From Photobacterium piscicola (lineage in GTDB: Bacteria > Pseudomonadota > Gammaproteobacteria > Enterobacterales > Vibrionaceae), in the NCBI RefSeq assembly GCF_900166965.1, contig NZ_FUZI01000005.1:201965-265964 (forward strand): 64,000 nucleotides of DNA, written 5' to 3'. Positions 20,301 to 31,006 of this stretch are shown in pieces (within the stretch, counting starts at the first letter, position 1; each line of letters starts with the position of its first letter). The notes beneath the pieces are model-generated. The model was not told where the DNA came from, made no database searches, and worked only from the letters and a program-made list of their open reading frames with translations. The position numbers were made by a program, and so were the translations under genes.

Positions 20301-21247
20301 ACAAATTGTTCAGTATCAATACGCCATGTGCTTGAACCATCCGCCAGTCGAATCGGTCTTAACGCCACCAGCCCCTGTTTAATTTTAATCTGATGTTGTT
20401 GATTACCCGCTTGCCAATCAATAATGCTGTTATCAACTTTAGCTTTACCTGTCATAATCTGACCGTTATTGAGGGTTAGCCATGCTTCAACCCCTATTTC
20501 GCTATCGGTAATGTTTGCCACGCCAGCCAATTGCTTGTTCAACCACGGGGTTACTGATACATGCTTACCTTTGATATATAACGTACCAGACAGACTATCA
20601 AGCCCACCTTGTTCTGAAATATTGGCTTTAACGGCCAATTGTCCTAAATCTGTATTGGCAAAATTAATACTGCCTTGCGCCAGATGTCGACCATCAATAT
20701 TAGCCCAATCAAGTTGTTTAATGTTCAGTTGTTGTTGAGCGCCGGATGGAGCAATAAAAGACACCGATGAATCGAGGAGTTGGAACTGACCTAAGCGTGT
20801 AAAAAACAGCTGTTCTAAACGCTGAGCTAAGCTGACATCGGCTACATTAGTCGCCGGTGAAGATGACTTTATTTTGGTAAGATCAAGATCAACCTGACCA
20901 ATAGCGACTTGCTTAAAAATAGGCCGCAAGTGCAATGCTGAATGCCAAATATCAAAATAAAATGAAACCTGACCAATATTAGCCAATGGTTGAGAATGTG
21001 GTTGAGCTGCAACGGTAACGCCCGTTAATGTGATAGCTGGCCCAGCAGCTTGCCAACGTCCATCAATATGTGCTAATTGTAGGGAAATATCCGCCTGCTG
21101 TGATACCCAATGGGCTATCGGCTGGCGGTAATCATTAAGATGAGGAAGCAGTAACCTTAGACTAGTGACTAATGATGCTAATAATAACGCTACAATCACT
21201 ATCAACCATAACCCACCGCGTACAAGACGTACGAGTATTTTCGGCAC
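17357..21247 (-). CDS. yhdP: YhdP, AsmA-like envelope lipid-transport protein
   Basis: A 1296-residue protein with one N-terminal membrane helix (about 12-34) and a very long periplasmic part made of repeating beta-strand segments, consistent with the AsmA-like bridge fold. Together with TamB and YdbH, E. coli YhdP moves phospholipids to the outer membrane. The C-terminal region with GLFSLDSI, GDMYINGKVSLIDEKV and ALYVFAISTVLSPVLD is the conserved AsmA-like C-terminal portion. Length is close to the E. coli protein. It follows rng by 21 bp. Confidence 0.93.
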   Translation of the reverse strand: MPKILVRLVRGGLWLIVIVALLLASLVTSLRLLLPHLNDYRQPIAHWVSQQADISLQLAHIDGRWQAAGPAITLTGVTVAAQPHSQPLANIGQVSFYFDIWHSALHLRPIFKQVAIGQVDLDLTKIKSSSPATNVADVSLAQRLEQLFFTRLGQFQLLDSSVSFIAPSGAQQQLNIKQLDWANIDGRHLAQGSINFANTDLGQLAVKANISEQGGLDSLSGTLYIKGKHVSVTPWLNKQLAGVANITDSEIGVEAWLTLNNGQIMTGKAKVDNSIIDWQAGNQQHQIKIKQGLVALRPIRLADGSSTWRIDTEQFVIYTDDVVWPTFDIAGQLRFGEHDQLKQWKLALSNIALQRLLPLINFLPPTNKLVNAVQHLKPSGLLTHIRVAGEANEVPRFSFKVQQLSVKPWQWVPGINHLNATIAGNGHQGKISLNVAADSFAYDRVFSKPLKINQAQVQAYWHRNGHQTTVWSDRLAVATPDLTFAGQARVDIPTTGSPWLSLFGEANVVDAGQTWRYLPRPALGDRLTNYLASAIKGGKVKSARILWYGALNAFPYQHHDGVFQAFVPLTQAKFSFDPAWPLLRDLQLKLLFENDKMYLDANHVKTLDASSSKVVGEADLAPNGRLKLAIDLAATGPQVHQYMLNSPLATSVGSALTTIDVTGPVTAKLNLDIPFDSNNVGASGKVYFNHNPITLKTPHLAIENVNGSLSFNNSAIKAQRLTGMLYQQPITFGFDGNNVKNSADYKVNVSVGGQWQLAKLHDYLPATLLDNLSGSSDWHGLVGVDIKPQGFSYTVGVKVPLTDVSSQLPYPLQQRKHTASALTVKVEGDKNQLKVNADLPNVAYQGQISLLASVPKITASNLTIGIKKLLTPPLQGQLVQINSRALNADQWLAVVKKLRDSHTGSSVTASSPAFSVPLPTRVMAKIGQLTLGGLNWHQVDTVATHARGWSIKLASQEASGYISWIKNQPLNVILKSLHLNLPQLNQQPPAELLSPILTAKPQSTVVTANDSSIMAAIPAIDLSIADAWLQGYRLGSVTANVIKHNQQLQLQQFKIQSGNVKLTASGDWSIRDHQNHTKLDAVISGTNSTDLLDRFGISGGVQNAPFNTHVIVNWQGTPWGIDRTTLNGTVKTDIGKGIVSGVGGAGRLLGLFSLDSIIRKMKLDFSGVFDNGLAFNYIRGNGTIKDGIFDSNNIKMQALAGDMYINGKVSLIDEKVNANVKFIPDFTSGLPVMTAFAVAPQVALYVFAISTVLSPVLDVITQVNYQVTGPIASPKVVERSRLEGEYKIPESNNFKE

Positions 21248-21268
21248 TATTACTTCCTCATTAATATG

Positions 21269-22738
21269 TTACATCATAACTACATCAAACTGCTCTTGAG
21301 TATAAAGAGGCTCTGGTTTAATTTTCACTTGTTTACCAATAAACACTTCCAGCTCAGCAAGCGCATGGTATTCATCACCCGCTAAAGCATCACCGACAGC
21401 CGATGAGACATAAACCACAAACCGATCAGCATCATAGGCACGATTAACACGGGTGATTTCACGTAAAATTTCGTAGCACACACTCTCAACTGTTTTAACC
21501 GTACCGCGACCTTCACAAGACGGACAAGTATTGCATAGTACATGCTCAATACTCTCACGGGTACGCTTACGGGTCATTTCGACTAACCCTAACTGGGTAA
21601 AGCCATTGATATTGGTTTTAACGCGATCAAATGATAATGCCTGCTCTAACGCTTGCAATACGCGACGTTGGTGCTCTTCTAGTGCCATATCAATAAAATC
21701 GATAATAATAATACCACCTAAATTACGTAATCGTAATTGGCGTGCAATGGCTTTCGTTGCTTCGATATTGGTATTGAAAATGGTTTCATCCAGATTGCGA
21801 CGACCAACAAATGCACCAGTATTAATATCAATAGTGGTCATGGCCTCCGTTTGATCAATGATCAAATAACCACCCGATTTCATTTCTACTTTGCGATCAA
21901 GCGAACGTTGAATTTCAGCTTCGGTGTCATAAAGATCAAAGATAGGCTGATCACCTGAATAATATTCAATATTTTCGGTAACCTCAGGCACAAACTCATC
22001 AGTAAATTCTTTGAGTTTATCAAACGCCACTCGCGAATCGACCTGAATATGGTTAATTTCAGTGCCGACAAAATCACGTAAAATACGCTGCGCTAATCCA
22101 AGCTCACCATATAACATTGAACGAGGTTTGTATTTCGCTCGACGCTCGATGACCTTACGCCATAAATGCTTAAGGAATGCCGCATCTTGTGCAACTTCAT
22201 CCGGATCAGCGCCTTCTGCAGCGGTGCGAATAATAAACCCACCAAGATGATCACAATGCTGTGACACTGCTTTCTTCAATCGATCACGTTCTTTTTCACA
22301 CGCAATCCGTTGTGATACACCAACATGACTTGCACCTGGCATAAACACTAAATAACGCGATGGTAACGTAATATCGGTGGTTAAACGCGCCCCTTTCGTT
22401 CCTAGAGGATCTTTAACCACTTGGACTACGATGTCTTGGCCTTGACGGACCAACTCTGAGATATCGCGCACTTTAAATTGTTTTTTTTCATTTTCCGCCA
22501 CACATTCAGTGTGAGGAACAATGTCTGATGCATGTAAAAAAGCCGCTTTATCTAAACCGATATCAACAAATGCAGCCTGCATTCCCGGTAAAACGCGACT
22601 AACACGTCCTTTATAAATATTGCCGACGATGCCTCGCTTTGATTCACGTTCAATGTGAATCTCTTGCAAAACACCCCCTTCAATCATTGCGACCCGTGTT
22701 TCACTCGGCGTCACATTTATTAGCAGCTCAGTGCCCAT
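21269..22738 (-). CDS. rng: Ribonuclease G
   Basis: Endoribonuclease that processes the 5' end of 16S rRNA and decays some mRNAs. The 489-residue protein has an S1 domain (about 36-120), the catalytic aspartates D304 (TIDINTGAF) and D347 (IIIDFID), and a Zn-link with Cys 405 and Cys 408 (CPSC). It lacks the long disordered C-terminal scaffold of RNase E, separating it from that paralog. The order maf-rng-yhdP is conserved with E. coli. Confidence 0.97.
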   Translation of the reverse strand: MGTELLINVTPSETRVAMIEGGVLQEIHIERESKRGIVGNIYKGRVSRVLPGMQAAFVDIGLDKAAFLHASDIVPHTECVAENEKKQFKVRDISELVRQGQDIVVQVVKDPLGTKGARLTTDITLPSRYLVFMPGASHVGVSQRIACEKERDRLKKAVSQHCDHLGGFIIRTAAEGADPDEVAQDAAFLKHLWRKVIERRAKYKPRSMLYGELGLAQRILRDFVGTEINHIQVDSRVAFDKLKEFTDEFVPEVTENIEYYSGDQPIFDLYDTEAEIQRSLDRKVEMKSGGYLIIDQTEAMTTIDINTGAFVGRRNLDETIFNTNIEATKAIARQLRLRNLGGIIIIDFIDMALEEHQRRVLQALEQALSFDRVKTNINGFTQLGLVEMTRKRTRESIEHVLCNTCPSCEGRGTVKTVESVCYEILREITRVNRAYDADRFVVYVSSAVGDALAGDEYHALAELEVFIGKQVKIKPEPLYTQEQFDVVMM

Positions 22739-22750
22739 GGTTGCCTCTAC

Positions 22751-23323
22751 TTATAATTTTAAAAAATCTTGTACCATGATGTCGGTTTCCACTAACGGTA
22801 ACCCCATCACAGCGTAATAGCTGCCGTCGATACGGGTAATAAATTTGCCACCTATGCCCTGAATACCATAGCTTCCGGCTTTGTCTTGCGGTTCACCACT
22901 TTGCCAGTATTTTTTAATATCGTTATCAGACAGAGTTTTAAACCACACTTGAGTGGTAACTAAACAGGTTTGGCTATGCGATTGTGTCGCTAAGGTGATA
23001 GCTGTCATGACTTGATGTTGCCGTCCTGATAATAACCTCAGCATACGCGCAGCATCCTCAAAATCGACAGGTTTTTCTAGAATTTGTTGATCTACTACAA
23101 CAATTGTATCAGCCCCCAGTACTGGGATGTCATTATTCGCCGCTTTTACACCAGCAAAAGCTTTATCACGTGATAAGCGTTGAACATATTGGGCGGCTGT
23201 TTCTTGAGCTTGATGACATTCTTCAACATCTACCACCACCCGTTCAAAGTTATAACCAAGTTGGGTTAAAAGCTCCATTCGACGTGGCGAACCAGAGGCG
23301 AGATAAAGTTGAATAGACATCAT
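22751..23323 (-). CDS. maf: Maf-family nucleotide pyrophosphatase (YhdE type)
   Basis: A 190-residue Maf protein that hydrolyses non-canonical or methylated nucleotides; the YhdE subgroup acts on dTTP and UTP. Visible motifs are [10 protein letters not shown] near the N-terminus, LGADTIVVV at about 68-76 with the catalytic Asp, and the SYGIQGIGG segment. Two ATGs are adjacent at the start; either is possible. It lies between the mreBCD terminator and rng. Confidence 0.93.
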   Translation of the reverse strand: MMSIQLYLASGSPRRMELLTQLGYNFERVVVDVEECHQAQETAAQYVQRLSRDKAFAGVKAANNDIPVLGADTIVVVDQQILEKPVDFEDAARMLRLLSGRQHQVMTAITLATQSHSQTCLVTTQVWFKTLSDNDIKKYWQSGEPQDKAGSYGIQGIGGKFITRIDGSYYAVMGLPLVETDIMVQDFLKL

Positions 23324-23374
23324 AATTATCCTTTTTAAATAATATGTTGATCAGCAATAATTGTTAAATAATTG

Positions 23375-23413
23375 CACCAAAAGAGCAAAGGGGGACACCA
23401 ATTGGCTCCCCCT
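23375..23413 (-). terminator. Terminator after mreBCD
   Basis: On the minus strand a GGGGGA / TCCCCC stem (23390-23412) with an inner CCAATTGG is followed by TTTGCTCTTTT. It separates mreBCD from maf-rng. Confidence 0.75.
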
Positions 23414-23429
23414 ATAATATTAATAATAA

Positions 23430-23918
23430 CTAACGAATAACGAATTTACGTCGAATTCGACGTAATAATAAGAATAACCACGGCCATAATATAAAGTTTA
23501 ATAGCACGGCAAAGAATTGCTGTGGATAAAAACTAATATTTGAAACTAAATATTCCGCCCAGAATTCAATTAATTTAGCTGCCAATGACAATAACGCTAT
23601 CACAATTGCTTGCTGCCATAATGATAAATTACGTAAGACTCTAAAATTAAGCGCAATAATATAAGCAATCACAGACAACATTAAGCCGCGTACACCCAAC
23701 GTTGAACCTAAGGTTAAATCCCACAGTAGACCGACGACTAACGCAGTACCAACATTAACGCGATGCGGTAATGCTAACACCCAATAACACGTCACAAGCA
23801 CAACCCATGATGGTCGAAACGGTTCTAACTCTCCCGGCCACGGTACGGCTTGTAACACCAATGCAAATAGAAATGACAGCCAAATCCAAATTCGACCATG
23901 TGCTTTATTCGTTGGCAT
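23430..23918 (-). CDS. mreD: MreD, rod-shape membrane protein
   Basis: A 162-residue protein with about five hydrophobic helices. MreD is part of the elongasome that positions cell-wall synthesis with MreB, MreC, RodA and PBP2. The start overlaps the end of mreC by 14 bp. Family recognition is from size, topology, the WDLTLGSTLGVRGL segment and the mreBCD order. Confidence 0.94.
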   Translation of the reverse strand: MPTNKAHGRIWIWLSFLFALVLQAVPWPGELEPFRPSWVVLVTCYWVLALPHRVNVGTALVVGLLWDLTLGSTLGVRGLMLSVIAYIIALNFRVLRNLSLWQQAIVIALLSLAAKLIEFWAEYLVSNISFYPQQFFAVLLNFILWPWLFLLLRRIRRKFVIR

Positions 23919-24891
23919 TATTTACCTTCCTTGGCGCTGGTACCGCAGGCTCCGTTAGGTTTACGGCAGGGGCGGTCAGTGTCACAGGATCCGTTGTATT
24001 AACGGGTGTCACCGCAGTTGCTATTGGCGCACCGTCAGCAGTTACCGCCGTTTGATCTTTCATTTTTGTGCGATCAGTTGGCCATACCAATAACAAATAA
24101 CGCAAACGATCAAACTGGACTGTGGTCTTGGCTGTAATTTGCGCAAATGGACGTTTATTATCAAAGGTAAATGATGTCACTCGCGCCACAGGATAGCCTT
24201 CAGGATAACGTCCACCTAAGCCAGAGCTCACCAGTAGATCACCCTTTTTAATATCGGTACTACTTGGTACATGTTCTAATAAAATCTGATGGTTACGTCC
24301 ACCACCAGTGGCAATAACACGAATATCATTACGCACTACCTGGACTGGAATTGCATTAGTAGGATCAATGAGCAATAACACGCGACTATTATGCGCGCCA
24401 ACATAAGACACTTGGCCGACAATACCTTTATCATTGATCACCGGTTGGCCTTCATAAACGCCATCGACACGGCCTTTATTTATCATCACTTGATAACTAT
24501 AAGGATCAGAGTCAACCGCCATTACTTCAGCGACCATTTTACGTTCATCACGCACAAATGGAGAGCCGAGTAAATCTCTTAAACGCTGGTTTTCTTGCTG
24601 TAATTGATCGAGTAATAACACATTACTTTTCATGACTAATAAATCACGTTTTAATGCTTTATTTTCAGTCAATAGTCGTTGATGAGAACTGAATTGCCCA
24701 CGCAGGACATCTAACATTTCACGCGGTAAGTTTGCCGCATATTGCAGCGGTGCGACCGCCGAATTCAATAAATAACGAATATTGGCAAAAGCACCAAGAC
24801 GACTATCGGCTAGCATTAAGCTAGCCGATAATAATATGGCAAGAAACAGGCGTAATTGCAGAGATGGACCTCTGCCAAATATAGGTTTCAT
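23905..24891 (-). CDS. mreC: MreC, periplasmic rod-shape scaffold
   Basis: The 328-residue protein has a short cytoplasmic tail, a membrane helix at about 12-28, a coiled coil at about 65-108 and a double beta-barrel periplasmic domain with VINDKGIVGQV and GDLLVSSGLGGRYPEGYPV. The last 50 or so residues are a low-complexity Thr/Val/Ala/Pro-rich tail beyond the conserved domain, a variable part of the family. MreC bridges MreB to PBP2. Confidence 0.95.
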   Translation of the reverse strand: MKPIFGRGPSLQLRLFLAILLSASLMLADSRLGAFANIRYLLNSAVAPLQYAANLPREMLDVLRGQFSSHQRLLTENKALKRDLLVMKSNVLLLDQLQQENQRLRDLLGSPFVRDERKMVAEVMAVDSDPYSYQVMINKGRVDGVYEGQPVINDKGIVGQVSYVGAHNSRVLLLIDPTNAIPVQVVRNDIRVIATGGGRNHQILLEHVPSSTDIKKGDLLVSSGLGGRYPEGYPVARVTSFTFDNKRPFAQITAKTTVQFDRLRYLLLVWPTDRTKMKDQTAVTADGAPIATAVTPVNTTDPVTLTAPAVNLTEPAVPAPRKVNNANE

Positions 24892-24931
24892 ATAACACTA
24901 TAACCTGTTTAATTAGGATCCTATGATGGTC

Positions 24932-25984
<1,053 letters not shown>

Positions 25985-26090
25985 CTATTCCTGCAAGCGT
26001 TAAAAAATCGTAAATTGCGCTCAATGTATCAAGTGCACCTTAGTGAAACAAGATATGGATCGCTAAACTACGTCCAGACACGCAATTTAT

Positions 26091-29000
26091 TTACTCGATG
26101 GGTTGATTGAGACCTTTTTCAGCTCGATAAATGATTCTATCATTACCTCGATAGCTGCCAAAGGTCACCAACCCTGATGGATCCTCGTCGCCAATCCCAC
26201 GCCAGTTAAATGTTAACCATGGTTGATTGGTCGTTTTAGTCGTCGTACACCCAATATTCATTGCTGGCTGAGCGGCAATTCTTACCCAAAAACGAAGTTG
26301 TTGTTTTAAATAAGTGTCATTTTCTTCGAGTGCCGGTAATGCCTTTAAAGAATAATTCTCACCTCGTAAGACGTTGCTGGCAATCATCCCTAAATGGGCT
26401 TGCTGATGTGGCTTTGAGGTATAGATAATGTGTTTGCATGACCACTCACTATTAAATCGTGAACCACTATCATCGCTATTCACTTCAAATTGATGGCCAT
26501 TCCAATACTCCACTTTAAGTGGCATCGTTAACGGCTGATCAAATACGCCATTCACATTTTCTAATACCATACGACCATAGCGGCTATCAACCGAACCATT
26601 AAGTGGTGTAGTTAATTGTTGTGGTTGATTATAGCGTTGTAATAACTGCGTCTTATCCGCAAAATCTGTACACCCCAATGTCGAGCATTCTGAACGAGAT
26701 TGCACTGATAATCCAAGCCCCACCGTAAACGGACCATCAGCAGTCGTTATCACTGCTGCTGAATGATTACCGTTTTGAGGTAAACGCTTGAACGTCAGCT
26801 CACCATCGGTAATGGTTAATTGTGCTTGTTGCCAGTCATGCTGCCAACCATCCACTAAATTAGATTGATCAAGCCGTAAACTGAGATCATTGGGACTGTT
26901 TTTCACATGAAGATCAACCGCAGTTAACTGCAAATTTTCTTTCAATGTCGAATCAAATGCACCGTAATTACGTGTCGGTTTACCCGCTGCATTTTGTGCT
27001 TCAATGGTCGCATTGACGTTGAAGGCTTGATCCATATAAGTAAATGGGGATGATTCAGTATGAGCATTGATGATACTACTGTCTTTAATCACCAATTGTT
27101 TTGGATAAAAACGTCCAATGGCACGCTGACTGGGGTTTATTGTCATACCGAGATAATTCGAGGAAGTCATGGCTAGCTTCACGCTTCCCACTTCACTCCA
27201 CCGTAAATCCGTAAACAGCAGTGCGGTAGTGTCATGAAATTGATTATTTTTTTGATAAGTGCGCCCACTTAATTCACCTTTAACGCCATTTTTTGGCGTT
27301 GCAATCCCTGCTATTTTAGCGGTTATTGTTGCAACTGGCGCGTCTTGAGCAAAAAAGTTAGCCGTAATCGGTCGCTGGCAATATTGATCTTGATTAACAT
27401 CAATGATCGCCGCCTTTTCGTGAATATCACCAGCTTGCCATTGTAAGGGTTTCGCTCGAACAACAAACCCATCACCAGCCGCTCCCAAACCATTGCCACT
27501 ATTGATAGTACCTTCAAAACTAGCTCCTGTTTGAGGGCACATCGCAAAGGTCCACGGTCGAGAGTGAATCATCACCGAGCCATCTAATTGAGTCCAATCA
27601 TCAGCTTGAAATTTTACGGATGTTCCAATGTCACAGCCTTGCTCACGATTACAATCACGATCGATAATATTCAGCACGACTTTACCTGCATCTGAATACC
27701 TTAACTGCCCCAGAGCTATCCCTTTTTTAAACACTAACTGCGCCTCATCTGTGGACCAGGAGCGTTGAGGATTCGCGCGTAATTCAATCTTGCTATTAGC
27801 TTGAGTCGCGGGTGCTATAAATTGAGTTTCCAATGATAATGATCTAATACCACTGTAGCCTTTCGCGACCGTATTACTGTTTTTGTCATCAGCACAAGCC
27901 ATTGCTTTTACAGTAATGTCATAAGGCTTATTAGCGATTATTTTTAAAGGGGTACGACTGATTTCAAACTTAAAAGGCACAACAGTATATTGCCCTATAG
28001 CTGTCGCTAATACGCTCGTATTTTGTCGTAAAAACCCACTAACATTAATATTTCCAATATGGTTTTCACTTTTTAACCATAACCTAGCAACGCCATTAAT
28101 TACCCTCACATTAATGAGCTCTGAGGCATCATTAGCGTTAGTATTATCATTTTCAGACAAAAACCAAGAGGCAAGAGTGGGCTTACTTAAACTCGTCGAT
28201 ACGACAATATTACCGTTATACGTCGTGTCTATCTGATGATTATTTTTTTGATGAACATTAAACGTTACCGGTAAACGATCACAACTTAATATCTGTGCTT
28301 TTTCAGGGGTAATAACCAAATCATATTCTTTCTCTTGCACACAAGATCCCCCCGCCCAAATATTACTGTCGGTATCAATTCGTAAATTACGCGCCGTTAC
28401 TGCGCCACGTAAGGTTTGAGGCCGATCGGCAATATCCACCTTATTACCATAATTTGCAGAGATATTAATATTGCCGGCAGAATACAAATAACCCACCATC
28501 TCAACCGTACTGGATAAGTTAATTGAGGCTTTTATTTCAACATCAGAAACAAAAGAATTCGCATCATCATTAGTACCAAATATATACAGTTCATCAGGCG
28601 AACCGCCCTTATTAACATTTCCACTTAACGCTGCTTGTTCGACATAAACAATTGCTTGCTGGCCTTTTGCTACCGTAATATTGGCGCCTTGCATCACCAA
28701 TAATTGTTTTATTTTATAGATACCGCCTTGTAATTGAGTTCGAGTTTTTGAACCTAATTCAACTTTTAAATAATTCCCAGGCGGTAACATTAAAATATTA
28801 TTATCGCCATAACTCTCAATACATTGATCGCGATATTGCTCTAATTCTGGATCACTACATACAATATCACTCGACGGAATATTATAAGTAGGCATTATTG
28901 GCATTTGTTTAGATCTGACTATCAAGCTCGAGTCCACTTCACAGGCCCATTGACTTGATAGATTTTGACATGATTTATCTCTATCTCCTCCTTGATCAAT

Positions 29001-29228
29001 AAAATGGTTAAAACCTAATTGATATTTTTTATTATTTTCAGATTTAAAATAGGGATATTGAAATCCCATCCTTATTAATTGACCATCTAATTTTGTTTTT
29101 GAATGCGACTGTGCAACTTGCGGAAAATATTCACAATAGTTCGTCTGATTTGATGCTGTAGCGTTCACTGCAAAAGTTGCGAATAAAGCAGCCCATAGCC
29201 AAATTATAAGTTTTGAAATAAGTGTCAT
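26091..29228 (-). CDS. mshQ: MshQ, large MSH pilus-associated surface protein
   Basis: A 1045-residue secreted protein with an N-terminal signal peptide (hydrophobic to about residue 24, ending NATA). The rest is beta-rich with many paired cysteines and no membrane helices; the C-terminal half has the DUF6701-type layout seen in MshQ proteins. MshQ is the last gene of the MSH biogenesis cluster; its role (surface or minor-pilin partner) is not well defined. Its ATG overlaps the mshP stop (ATGA). Assignment is mainly from position, size and signal peptide. Confidence 0.85.
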   Translation of the reverse strand: MTLISKLIIWLWAALFATFAVNATASNQTNYCEYFPQVAQSHSKTKLDGQLIRMGFQYPYFKSENNKKYQLGFNHFIDQGGDRDKSCQNLSSQWACEVDSSLIVRSKQMPIMPTYNIPSSDIVCSDPELEQYRDQCIESYGDNNILMLPPGNYLKVELGSKTRTQLQGGIYKIKQLLVMQGANITVAKGQQAIVYVEQAALSGNVNKGGSPDELYIFGTNDDANSFVSDVEIKASINLSSTVEMVGYLYSAGNINISANYGNKVDIADRPQTLRGAVTARNLRIDTDSNIWAGGSCVQEKEYDLVITPEKAQILSCDRLPVTFNVHQKNNHQIDTTYNGNIVVSTSLSKPTLASWFLSENDNTNANDASELINVRVINGVARLWLKSENHIGNINVSGFLRQNTSVLATAIGQYTVVPFKFEISRTPLKIIANKPYDITVKAMACADDKNSNTVAKGYSGIRSLSLETQFIAPATQANSKIELRANPQRSWSTDEAQLVFKKGIALGQLRYSDAGKVVLNIIDRDCNREQGCDIGTSVKFQADDWTQLDGSVMIHSRPWTFAMCPQTGASFEGTINSGNGLGAAGDGFVVRAKPLQWQAGDIHEKAAIIDVNQDQYCQRPITANFFAQDAPVATITAKIAGIATPKNGVKGELSGRTYQKNNQFHDTTALLFTDLRWSEVGSVKLAMTSSNYLGMTINPSQRAIGRFYPKQLVIKDSSIINAHTESSPFTYMDQAFNVNATIEAQNAAGKPTRNYGAFDSTLKENLQLTAVDLHVKNSPNDLSLRLDQSNLVDGWQHDWQQAQLTITDGELTFKRLPQNGNHSAAVITTADGPFTVGLGLSVQSRSECSTLGCTDFADKTQLLQRYNQPQQLTTPLNGSVDSRYGRMVLENVNGVFDQPLTMPLKVEYWNGHQFEVNSDDSGSRFNSEWSCKHIIYTSKPHQQAHLGMIASNVLRGENYSLKALPALEENDTYLKQQLRFWVRIAAQPAMNIGCTTTKTTNQPWLTFNWRGIGDEDPSGLVTFGSYRGNDRIIYRAEKGLNQPIE

Positions 29229-29650
29229 CGCGCTAGTCCTTTAACCCATACTTGTTGCTGGCGAACAACTTGATATTGACCACTACCACAGCGACCGATA
29301 CTGCGTAATTGAATACGACGAGTTGTCTCTGCGCCATACTCATCACACTCAATAGCAACCTTACAGCCATCAAAATCTACCAACGAAATTTGAGTCGGTA
29401 CATCCTCACAAGCCAACATTTGCTGAGGATTTCCAATCGGAAATAAGGCATTTAAGCTAATTTCAATACCGCTATGCGCAACGAACCATGCGCGAGTACC
29501 CAATACTTCTTGCGTTGTTGTAACGACTTGAGATGCATTTATTTTGATCATCGCGGCAGCCATCATCGACATGACTGTAATAATAAAAATTGCGACAACC
29601 AAAGCACTACCAGATTGTGAGATTAATGAAACAGAAGATTTACGGCGCAT
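29225..29650 (-). CDS. mshP: MshP, minor pilin-like protein
   Basis: A 141-residue protein with a hydrophobic N-terminal helix after SQSG (about residues 14-37), resembling PilX-type minor pseudopilins that cap or prime type IV pili. It has four cysteines in the C-terminal domain. The start overlaps mshO by 11 bp, with a GGTGATGA site before the ATG, and its stop overlaps the mshQ ATG. Located exactly where mshP lies in Vibrio. Confidence 0.85.
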   Translation of the reverse strand: MRRKSSVSLISQSGSALVVAIFIITVMSMMAAAMIKINASQVVTTTQEVLGTRAWFVAHSGIEISLNALFPIGNPQQMLACEDVPTQISLVDFDGCKVAIECDEYGAETTRRIQLRSIGRCGSGQYQVVRQQQVWVKGLAR

Positions 29651-30401
29651 TCATCACCTGTACAGTATGGTCATAGCGGCTCGATTCACCATTACGAATA
29701 AAGGTAAATTGCCACGCAACTAAGGCACTGCGTGCAAGGGCGGCATGATCCAATTCAAATAAAGACAAACTTCCATCAATATATTGAGCTAATATAATGG
29801 CTGCTGACTCAGTACCCATGTTGTCAATCACAGTGCGTGTCAGGCTATTATTTTCAATACAAAAGCGTACAGTTTGAATATAAGTATAAAAACGTGATGC
29901 CAATGAACCACTCGCAAAACGATATTGCCCATCAAGTTCAAATAACCATTGATTAGCCGCTGTTCCTTTATTTATCGCGGTTACCGTAGCAATCTGCTCA
30001 CTACCTGATTCAAAATCGAGCCATTTATGTGGGTTAATAGCCACCATCATCCCCACTTGAAATTGGGGAGCTGTTGTCTGTGTCATAAAAGCGGTAATGG
30101 TAGTAATGTCAGTTAAGGTTGGATTACTATAATCACCACTGTATTGAATGGGCCTAAACGATAAGCATTGTCCATCAGCAGTAAGTTGCAGACTATTGGG
30201 GACGGCATTACGTAATTCTCGCGTTAAACGTTCAACGGCAAATCGCGCTTGAGATTGTAATTGTTCACGATCACGAGTGTGTAAATAACCTTCAGTACCC
30301 AAACTCACAAAGCGGCCAATACCCAGCGTAATAATGCTCATCACCACTATCACCATCACTAATTCAATTAAGGTAAATCCTTGCGATCGCCCTAATAACA
30401 T
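29640..30401 (-). CDS. mshO: MshO, type IV prepilin-like minor pilin
   Basis: A 253-residue protein with a type III-style prepilin leader: SQG then FTLIELVMVIVVMS, so the prepilin peptidase would cleave after Gly 8. Such longer minor pilins (PilW-like) initiate pilus assembly. It shares its ATG with the mshD stop (TAATG). Confidence 0.88.
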   Translation of the reverse strand: MLLGRSQGFTLIELVMVIVVMSIITLGIGRFVSLGTEGYLHTRDREQLQSQARFAVERLTRELRNAVPNSLQLTADGQCLSFRPIQYSGDYSNPTLTDITTITAFMTQTTAPQFQVGMMVAINPHKWLDFESGSEQIATVTAINKGTAANQWLFELDGQYRFASGSLASRFYTYIQTVRFCIENNSLTRTVIDNMGTESAAIILAQYIDGSLSLFELDHAALARSALVAWQFTFIRNGESSRYDHTVQVMNAP

Positions 30402-31006
30402 TAATAATTACCTCGATAAGCAGCAAACTGATAACGCCCATAACGACCACTATCAACCACCATATTAATACGCTTATAATTATGCGGAGTAGCCGCAATA
30501 GCCGACAGAGAGTCAGGAGTATTCGTTAAGCTGCTATCGTAAAAAACAGCTATTGTCACCGTAAAATGACTGTAATCGGCGGCAATTGAATCACCAACGG
30601 CATTACTTAACGCCACGCCATTACCGTCCTCACATACTGCTGATTTTCCCTGCCAACAACCGATATAATCATCAACCGTAATAAACTGCTGCCGTTCATA
30701 ATTAGGTTTTAAATCTAAAACACACGGGTTTGTAATCGCCTTTCCTTGCAAATCCTGAGTATCATCACAACGGATCTGCTCACCATTATCATCACTATTT
30801 ATATCAAATTTACGCGATAAAATTTCCGTCATCATTGCATTAGCAAGTGCCGCTGCACGTGCTTGGTAATGAGATTGGGCTGATAGAGTAATTTGTGGAA
30901 ATAAAAATCGGCTTAAAACAACCATCGCAACAGCAAAAATAACCAATGTGATGATCATTTCAATCAGTGTAAATCCACGTTGACAGTGATGAACAAAACG
31001 TTTCAT
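30401..31006 (-). CDS. mshD: MshD, type IV prepilin-like minor pilin
   Basis: The 201-residue protein has a leader MKRFVHHCQRG followed by FTLIEMIITLVIF; cleavage is expected after Gly 11. The open frame extends two codons further (TTG at 31012), but the ATG at 31004-31006 overlaps the mshC stop as ATGA and is the likely start. Contains paired cysteines in the globular part (around residues 72-105). Confidence 0.88.
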   Translation of the reverse strand: MKRFVHHCQRGFTLIEMIITLVIFAVAMVVLSRFLFPQITLSAQSHYQARAAALANAMMTEILSRKFDINSDDNGEQIRCDDTQDLQGKAITNPCVLDLKPNYERQQFITVDDYIGCWQGKSAVCEDGNGVALSNAVGDSIAADYSHFTVTIAVFYDSSLTNTPDSLSAIAATPHNYKRINMVVDSGRYGRYQFAAYRGNY

